A DNA stretch of 64,000 nt from Paenibacillus xylanexedens (GTDB lineage Bacteria; Bacillota; Bacilli; Paenibacillales; Paenibacillaceae). The notes beneath the pieces are model-generated. The model saw only the letters and a program-made list of their open reading frames with translations. It was not told the DNA's origin and made no database searches. This document shows positions 35,976 through 44,900 of the stretch, piece after piece. The position numbers and the translations under genes are program-made. Location of the stretch: contig NZ_CP018620.1 in assembly GCF_001908275.1 (NCBI RefSeq), positions 4,526,001-4,590,000 of the forward strand, read 5' to 3'. Each line of letters opens with the position of its first letter. Position 1 is the stretch's first letter.

Positions 35976-38900
35976 TTGGAAGACCAACTGTCCACATTGT
36001 ATCGAAAGATTCAGCAAGGAAAGCTCAGCGATCAACAGGCAGCGGAGCAGCTGCAAAGGCTGTTGTCCGAATCTGGAGAACAGGAGTCGAGCTTGAGAGA
36101 GACGCTCCATGAAGAGAAAGAGGACGACACCAGCGAAAAAGCCATTCGTTATGTCAAAAAAATACTGTCCTCCAGCCTTATGCTGCCGGAACGACAGATC
36201 GATGCACATGCGCCTCTGGAGAACTATGGCATTGATTCCGTGATGGTGATGAAATTGACGGATCAATTGGAACAGCAATTTGGTCCGCTGTCCAAGACAT
36301 TGTTCTATGAATACCAAAATATAGCGGAGCTTGCCGGGTATTTCATGAGCCATCACCGGGAACGACTAGAGCAGCTCACAGGGGTGCAGGCGAAAAGCAA
36401 TTCAGACGTACAACTCCGTAACTCAGAGCTTGAGTCCAGCACAATACGGAAATCTGAAAGCCCAAATTCGTTCAATAAGCGGCAGCCGTCTGCTGGCTCA
36501 CGGAGAAAAATTCCAGCAGCGACTAGCGCAGGCGGAGAATCGATCAGCGAAGAACATGTGCACAGCAAATCTCTGGACATCGCCATCATTGGCATGTCTG
36601 GACGATATCCGAAGTCTAGTAATCTGGCGCAGTTCTGGGAGAATTTGAAACACGGGAAGGACTGCATCACCGAAATACCGGAAGATCGCTGGGATTACCG
36701 GATTCATACCGAGATGAATGGCAGCAAAGGAAAACATTCTGGAAAATGGGGCGGATTTTTGGATGGAGTGGATCGTTTTGATCCACTCTTTTTTCAGATT
36801 TCTCCGAAGGAAGCTGAACGAATTGATCCACAGGAGCGACTGTTTCTGGAATGTGTTTACGAGACACTTCAGGATGCGGGATATACCCGCGAACAGGCCG
36901 CAGGTCCAGATGCACCCCCGGATCAGATCGGGAATGTCGGTGTGTTCGCAGGAGTTATGTATCAGGAGTATCAGTTGTATGGCGCTGAAGCCAGGATTGC
37001 GGGTAAAGAGCCCTTTGCATTAAACGGTAACCCGGCTTCCATTGCCAATCGTGTCTCGTACTTTTGTAATTTTCATGGGCCCAGCATGGTGATAGATACC
37101 ATGTGTTCCTCGTCACTCACGGCTATTCATCTGGCCTGTCAGAGTCTGAGTAAAAAAGAATGCCAAACCGCAATCGCCGGAGGTGTCAATGTATCTGTTC
37201 ACCCCAATAAATATGTGATGTTAACACAGGGGCAATTCCTCTCTTCGAAAGGTCGCTGCGAAAGCTTTGGTGAAGGCGGTGACGGTTACGTCCCCGGAGA
37301 AGGTGTAGGGGCAGTGATGCTCAAACCTTTAGGCCGTGCGATAGCTGACGGTGATCATATCTATGGCGTCATTAAAGGAACTGCTGTTAACCACGGCGGC
37401 AAAACGAACGGTTATACGGTTCCCAATCCCGCCAGACAGGCGGAGGTTATTGAAACAGCTGTCGCGGAGGCAGGAATCGACATTGCGGACATCAGCTATA
37501 TCGAAGCTCACGGGACAGGCACCTCGCTGGGAGATCCCATCGAAATTACAGGGTTAACCCAGGCATTTAGGAAAGGTAATGCAGCGGACAACAAATGTGC
37601 CATTGGCTCAGCCAAATCGAATATTGGTCATTGCGAAAGTGCAGCAGGCATTGCAGGCCTGACCAAGGTCCTTTTGCAGATGCAGCATCGGCAGCTGGTT
37701 CCTTCCATTCATGCGGACCCGCCTAATCCACACATTCAGTTCGACAAGACACCTTTTACAGTGCAGAAGCAATTAAGTGACTGGGACAGAATAACGATTG
37801 ATTCGGGAGACTCTACACGGGAAGTCCCGCGGATTGCGGGAATCTCCTCATTTGGTGCCGGAGGTTCCAATGCCCATATCATTGTGCAGGAGTATTGTCC
37901 CGAACAGTCAGATATGTTGCTGGCTGAGCAGGATAAACCAGCTAAACAGCAGGCTCTTATCGTTTTGTCAGCCCGGAATGAAGAGCAGCTTCGTGAATTG
38001 TGTGAACGCATGTTAACGGCTCTGCGATCCAATCGATATCAAGAGGAACAATTGGCGAGCATCGCTTATACGCTGCAAACCGGACGTGAGATGATGAACA
38101 TGCGCCTTGGCATCGTGACGGGTTCGCTACAGGAACTGAGCTCGAAACTGGAAAGCTACTGTTCGGGAGATCAGGATATGGACGACATGTATGTGGGATA
38201 TGCAGGTGATGCACAACAGCCGCTATCCATACTCTCAACCGATGCAGACATGAGCCATACCCTAATGAACTGGATTACCAAACGCAAGTTCGGAAAATTG
38301 CTGGAGTTTTGGGTGAAAGGCCTGAATGTGGACTGGAACTTGCTCCATAACGGATTCAGGCACTGCAAGATCAGTCTGCCTACGTATCCATTTGCCAAAG
38401 AACGGCATTGGATACCTGGTGAACCTTCTGTGGAGTTCCAGATGAAGGGAAAGTCTTCCCATAACGGATACTCCGGTCATATTCCTTTTATTCATCCACT
38501 GCTTCATGAGAATAAGTCCAACTTGTCGGAGCAAAAATACGTGACGGTTCTGACCGGCCAGGAATTTTACCTGAATGATCATCGGATCGGACAAGAGCGG
38601 ATTCTACCCGGTGCGGCCTACCTTGAAATGGCGCACGCTGCAGTCAGCGATGCTCTAGGCGAGCAGCAAGGAGAGAATGTTGCAGTTTTCTTGAAAAACC
38701 ATGTTTGGATGCGTCCTCTTGTTGTCAGGGAGACTCCGGTGTCTCTGCATATTCGATTACAAGCTTCATTAGAGGAGCAGCCTATTCAATATGAATTGTA
38801 CAGTGAGATGTCTGCGGATGGATCGAGCGAAAATAGGGTGCACAGCAGCGGTTATGCCAGCATCGTTTCACTGGAACCCGAGCTTGTAGCAGCAATGGCG

Positions 38901-41900
38901 ATTGATCCGGACGAGATAAAAGCACGTTGCAACACCAAACGATTAACTGCGGATCAATGCTACAAAATTTACGAACAAGGTGGTCTCAACTATGGACTCG
39001 CCCATCGGTTGTTGGTTGAGTTAAACGTGGGAGAAGACGAGGTGTTAGGACAGCTTCGCCTGCCTTCTATACTAAAACATGAAATGCAATCCTATGTACT
39101 GCATCCGGCCATCCTGGACGGGGCATTACAATCCGCGATCGGGCTGTGGATGGAGGACAAGGAGGGAAGAGAAGGAAAAGAGCTGGAAAACGCAAATGCT
39201 ATGCTGCCCATTCCCTACGCCATGGATGAAATTCAGGTTCTGGGCCCCTGCACTGAAGAAATGTGGGCTCATGTGCGTTACAGTTCTGATTCCGTTTCAT
39301 CCGCTGCGGATACCATGCCTAAGCTGAATATTGATTTGTTCTCCAGTACCGGGGTTCCATGTGTTCTTATTCAGGGACTTAGTTGCAGAGCATTGAAGAA
39401 CGGTACAGTCCCGGGGGATGTCTCGGGGGATGAGCTGCATGGGCGGGAAACGGCCATGTTGGTACCTCGTTGGGAAGAAACCGCCGCTGTCCTTAAGAAT
39501 TGGAACCACCCTTATGACAGGCATATCGTAATGCTGGCTGAACCTTGGGCCGAACTGGCGGAGGAAATAAAGGAAAGACCGAAGCGAGAGCAAATACCAA
39601 CCGAGATCGTAGCGCTTGGAACCGAAAAGGTTGCTGACATTCACAACGTTGGTGCAAGCTCCAAACGTTTTGCATCTGCTTCTACCCAAGTACTCCACGT
39701 ACTTCAACAACTGGTGAGCAGTCCATCCAACGCTGAGAATGTGCTTATTCAGCTGCTGTACAGCCGTGAAGATCATTTTCAGCTGTATAGCGGATTAACA
39801 GGATTGCTGCGAACGGCGGCACTGGAAAATCCCCGAATTCATGTTCAGTTCATTGAAGATAGGGAAGAGGGAGAGGGATATTCAGAATCGAAGAGCCGGC
39901 CTCGAGAACCGCGTAACGCCAAGCGTGCTGCCGAACTCATAAAGGCCAACCGGGAGTCTGAGGATGTATATATCGGCTACGACGGCCCACAACGACAAGT
40001 GCTTCACTGGAAAGCCCTTCATCTGCCTGCTGAGACGGATGCCATGCCTTGGAAGAATGGCGGGGTGTACCTTATTACAGGAGGGGCTGGTGGCCTTGGC
40101 CATATTTTTGCCCGTGAGATTGCCTCTAAGGTTGTCAACGCAACGCTGATTTTGACAGGCAGATCGGACATATCAGCGAATCAGGAGCAAGCGTGGGAAC
40201 CCCTGAAAACAAATGGTACCACGATCATCTATCGCCAAGGGGATATATCCCGGGAAAAAGATACATCGGAGCTTGTTGCTTATATTCAGCATAGCTTCGG
40301 CCGTCTGGATGGAATCATCCATAGCGCAGGTTTAACGGAAGATCAGTACATTTTGAACAAAACAAAAGCCGAAATGGAGAAGGTGCTGGCTCCGAAAGTT
40401 GCTGGCACCTTTCATTTGGATGAAGCAACCCGGGCGATGAAGCTGGACTTTTTTATCCTGTTCTCTTCCATGTCGGGTGTATATGGAAATCCGGGCCAAT
40501 GCGATTACGCTGCGGCCAACGGATATATGGGCAGCTATGCACAGTATCGTCATCAGTTAATGCATGCCGGTAAACGGCAAGGAAGGACCCTGGCCATCCA
40601 CTGGCCGTTATGGAAAGATGGCGGCATGCATTTAAGCCCTGCTGAAGAGAAGGGATTATGGGAAAGTACGGGAATGCGTCCACTGGATCTTGAAGCAGGT
40701 ATTACGCTGCTGTACAGAGCTTTTCAGTCCACAGAATGTGAAATCGTTGGAGTACAAGGGGACATTCCGAAGCTGATTTCCAGCCTGGAGGCACGTTGGA
40801 ATATGAACCGTACAACGCGGGATACCCCATTCGTATCAGAAGCAGATGCCATGTCTGTGCTGCAAAAATTGGCTGCGGAACTGCTTGGTGTGGGACCAGA
40901 TGAGATTAGCCGCGAAGCGGATTGGCTTGAATGCGGGCTGGACCAGCCTCAATTAACGCTCTTGGCCCAAAGGTTGAACGAGCAATGTGGGCTGGATCTG
41001 AGTCATGTTTTATTTGTGGAATATCCAACGCTGCAATCGGCTTCGGCATTTCTGAGCCAGCGATATCCAAACGCTTTCCCGTCAGCGCCGTTAGCTCCCG
41101 AGAGTGAATCATTACCGCGTACAAGTCAAACCAGCCTGCCAACGGATCGTTTGACGAAGCAAGCGCAGACCACAGCAGCAGATAATATACTGGCGGAAGC
41201 ATTGGATACTTTTCTGAAAAAGGCCTTGTCATCGGTACTCAAAGTGCCTGCAGATCAGATTGTAAGCTACGCCCGACTGGAAGAGTATGGTATAGACTCG
41301 ATTAGCATTACCCAATTGACGGATCAGCTCGAGGGTACTTTCGGGCCATTGTCCAAAACACTGCTTTTTGAATATCAGACCCTCAAAGATTTGAGTGGAT
41401 ATCTGATCAAGACCCACCGCAATATCGTCAATCGCCTGATTTCGGTTCCTGCGCAGCCACATGAAGAACGTAAGGAACGTTCGGAGAAGTCTAAGACTGC
41501 CCGATCCGGCCTGCAACACCCTTCATTTCGTGCATTCCAGCGTCCAGCTCAGCGCCCCTCGGCGCCAGCAGATGCTCAAGTGCGCTCACTTGCCAAGGAT
41601 ATCGCCATTATTGGCCTGTCCGGACGTTATCCCCAGGCGGACGATCTGGAACAATTTTGGGAGAACTTGATGCAAGGCAGGGACAGTGTCACTGAAATTC
41701 CGTTGGATCGCTGGGATTACAGGCTACATATGCACCATGCGGACCCTAATTCACCGAAGCCTGGCAGCAAGTGGGGAGGCTTCCTCCAGGGCGTGGATCG
41801 TTTTGATCCCTTGTTTTTCCATATCTCGCCCAGAGAAGCACAGATGATGGACCCGCAGGAGCGGCTGTTCCTGGAAACGGCGTATGAAGCGATTGAAGAT

Positions 41901-44900
41901 GCAGGGTATACACCGGAGGGGCTCGCTTCTGCAACCGGAGATACTTGGGGAAACAGGGTTGGTGTGTACGTTGGAGTCATGTACGAGGAATACCAGCTGT
42001 ACGCCGCCCAGGCTCAGGCCAAAGGAGATTCCTCCATTGCTTTAAGTGGCAATCCGGCATCCATCGCCAACCGAATATCGTATTATTGCAATTTCAATGG
42101 GCCAAGCATGGCTGTTGAAACGATGTGTTCCTCTTCCTTGACCGCGATTCATCTGGCCTGTCAGAGTCTTGTATTGAAGGAATGCGAAGTGGCGGTGGCG
42201 GGTGGTGTCAACGTATCGATTCATCCAAATAAGTATATTTTACTGAACCAAGGTGGCTTCCTTTCAAGTGAAGGCCGATGCAAAAGCTTTGGTGCACAAG
42301 GGGACGGCTATGTTCCTGGTGAGGGTGTCGGAGCAGTCATTCTCAAGCCGCTCAACAAGGCAATGGAAGACGGAGATCATATCTACGGGGTTATTAAAGG
42401 CAGCGCACTGAATCACGGTGGAAAAACGAATGGATATACCGTACCCAATCCGGCAGCACAGTCATGTGTCATAGGGAGAGCCATTGCTGAGGCGGACATC
42501 TCCGCCGATACCATTACCTATGTGGAGGCTCACGGGACAGGTACATCGCTTGGTGATCCGATTGAGGTTGCCGGTCTGAGCAAAGCGTTTGCAGAGTCCA
42601 CGGACCAGCAGCAGTTTTGCGCTCTCGGGTCGGTAAAATCCAATATCGGCCACGCCGAAAGTGCGGCGGGTATTGCCGGACTGACCAAAATTTTGCTTCA
42701 GCTGAAACATGGGCAACTGGTGCCCTCTCTGCATTCAGACCCGGCCAATCCGCATATCAACTTTGCGCAGACCCCGTTTCGTGTACAGCGGGATGCTGAA
42801 GCATGGAAGCCGTTGCAGCGGATGGAAAACGGCAAACGTGTCCAGATTCCCCGCAGGGCGGGCTTGTCTTCATTTGGTGCGGGTGGTTCCAATGCCCACC
42901 TGATCATTGAAGAGGCAGATTACCATCCATATGAGGGGGTAACGTTCAACGAAGCAATAAGAGGAGGAGCTGTCATCATTGTGCTCTCGGCGCGAACCCG
43001 ATCCGCTCTCAGGGAACGAGCCAGACGTTTGCTCACTGCTGTGGATGAGAAGCATCTCACCGGAGGAGCAGAGGAAGAACCGGAACGTTTGCTGGAGCGC
43101 TTGGCATTTACGCTTCAAACCGGAAGACAGGAGATGGAAGAGCGCCTCGGATTCGTAGTGCGATCCGTTCAGGAGTTGAAGGAACGTCTTCAACTTTTCC
43201 TGGGAAATGAGAACACGAACGAGCCGGTAGACGGAATAGACGGAATGTACCTCGGAAATGTCAAATCCTATCAGGCTGTGCAGGCAGCAATTGCCATGGA
43301 TGAGCATTTTGGCGAAGTCGTGAGCCGTTGGTTAAATGAAGGCCTTTACGGCAAAGTGCTGGATCTGTGGGTGAAAGGCATCAAAGCGGATTGGAGTGTT
43401 CTATACTCCACAGGACAGCCTCGTCGAATTAGTCTGCCTGGCTATCCGTTTGAGCGCGAGCGCTGCTGGTTTGAATTGCCTGAGGAAGCGGTTATCCGTG
43501 AACATGTGGATGGTCTCAACTCTCCCGTATCTGCTGGAATTCAGAAAGCAGCACCGGAGCGCCAAATGACTGCTTATCACAAAGACTGGCAGTTTGCGGA
43601 CATTGCACCCATCTCCGAGGAAAGCGATACTGTTGGAATGATTCTGATCCTTGCCAATCGGGATTCAGCGGCCCTTGCTGCGAGATTGACAAAATATTTT
43701 AAACATACGGTGGTTTTGAATGAAGAACAATTGGATGATCCGGGACGCCATTGGCTCCAAGATGAGGAACGGTTGGAGCATGGACTGACAGGTTTGATTG
43801 ATCTGACAGCATGCATGAGGCAAACCACTGTTGATGATGCTTACGAAGAACAGATCGGGCCGGGATGGTTGCAGCTTGTGCAGGACGTCATTGAAATCCA
43901 TGGTCATGAGGGGATGTTGCTGTTATTGGTGACTTGTGGCTTGGAGTCGTTCCGTAATTCGAAAGTGAATCTGGCCCACGCCTCTCGTGCGGGTCTGTTC
44001 CGCATGCTGCAATCCGAATACCGAAGCATCCAATCCAGACATCTGGATGTCGATCCGTCGGCCTCGGAAGAGGCTAAGATTGATTGCATTACAACAGAGT
44101 TCCGGCAAACAGATCGGGAACCGGAGATATGCTACCGTGATGGCAAACGCTGGCGTTCCTATATGCGTGAGTTGCCTTATGGGACGGGTATGAACAAAGA
44201 TGTTATGGAATCTTGGATCGATCCGGAACGACCTTTCCTGGAAGCAAATCAGGTGTTGTGGATTACCGGGGGTACCCGCGGCCTTGGAATGGCATGTGCC
44301 CGCCATTTCGTGAAGCATCACAACGTGAAGCGGCTGTTGCTGACTGGACGGGAAGCCATACCACAGCGGGAGGAATGGGACGCATATGCAAGCCATGACA
44401 CTGCGACGGGCGCCAAAATCAGATCCCTGTTGGAACTCGAACAACTGGGGGCCGAGGTGCTTGTTACAGATATCCCACTTACAAACGAGAACGCCATTCA
44501 GGCAGAACTGGCCAGAGTTAAGCGCTCAATGGGTCCTATTGGAGGGGTTATTCATTGTGCTGGCAACGTGGATACTGCCAATCCGGCTTTTATTCGCAAG
44601 GAGGCAGATGCCATGCAGCGGGTGCTTGATCCAAAAACAGGCGGGGTGCATACGTTGTTTCATGCGTTCAGGCATGAGCCACTGCGCTTTTTTGTGCTGT
44701 TTTCCTCCGTGTCCTCAGCGATGCCTTCACTGGGAGCAGGGCAGAGCGATTATGTGATGGCTAACGCGTATATGGACTATTTTGCCGAAGCCGCATCCCG
44801 GGGAAGTGCCATCTCTCCATTCCCGGTCATCAGTATCCAGTGGCCAAGCTGGCAGGAATCCGGTTTTGGTGCGGTCACTAGCGAAGTATATCGCCAGAGC

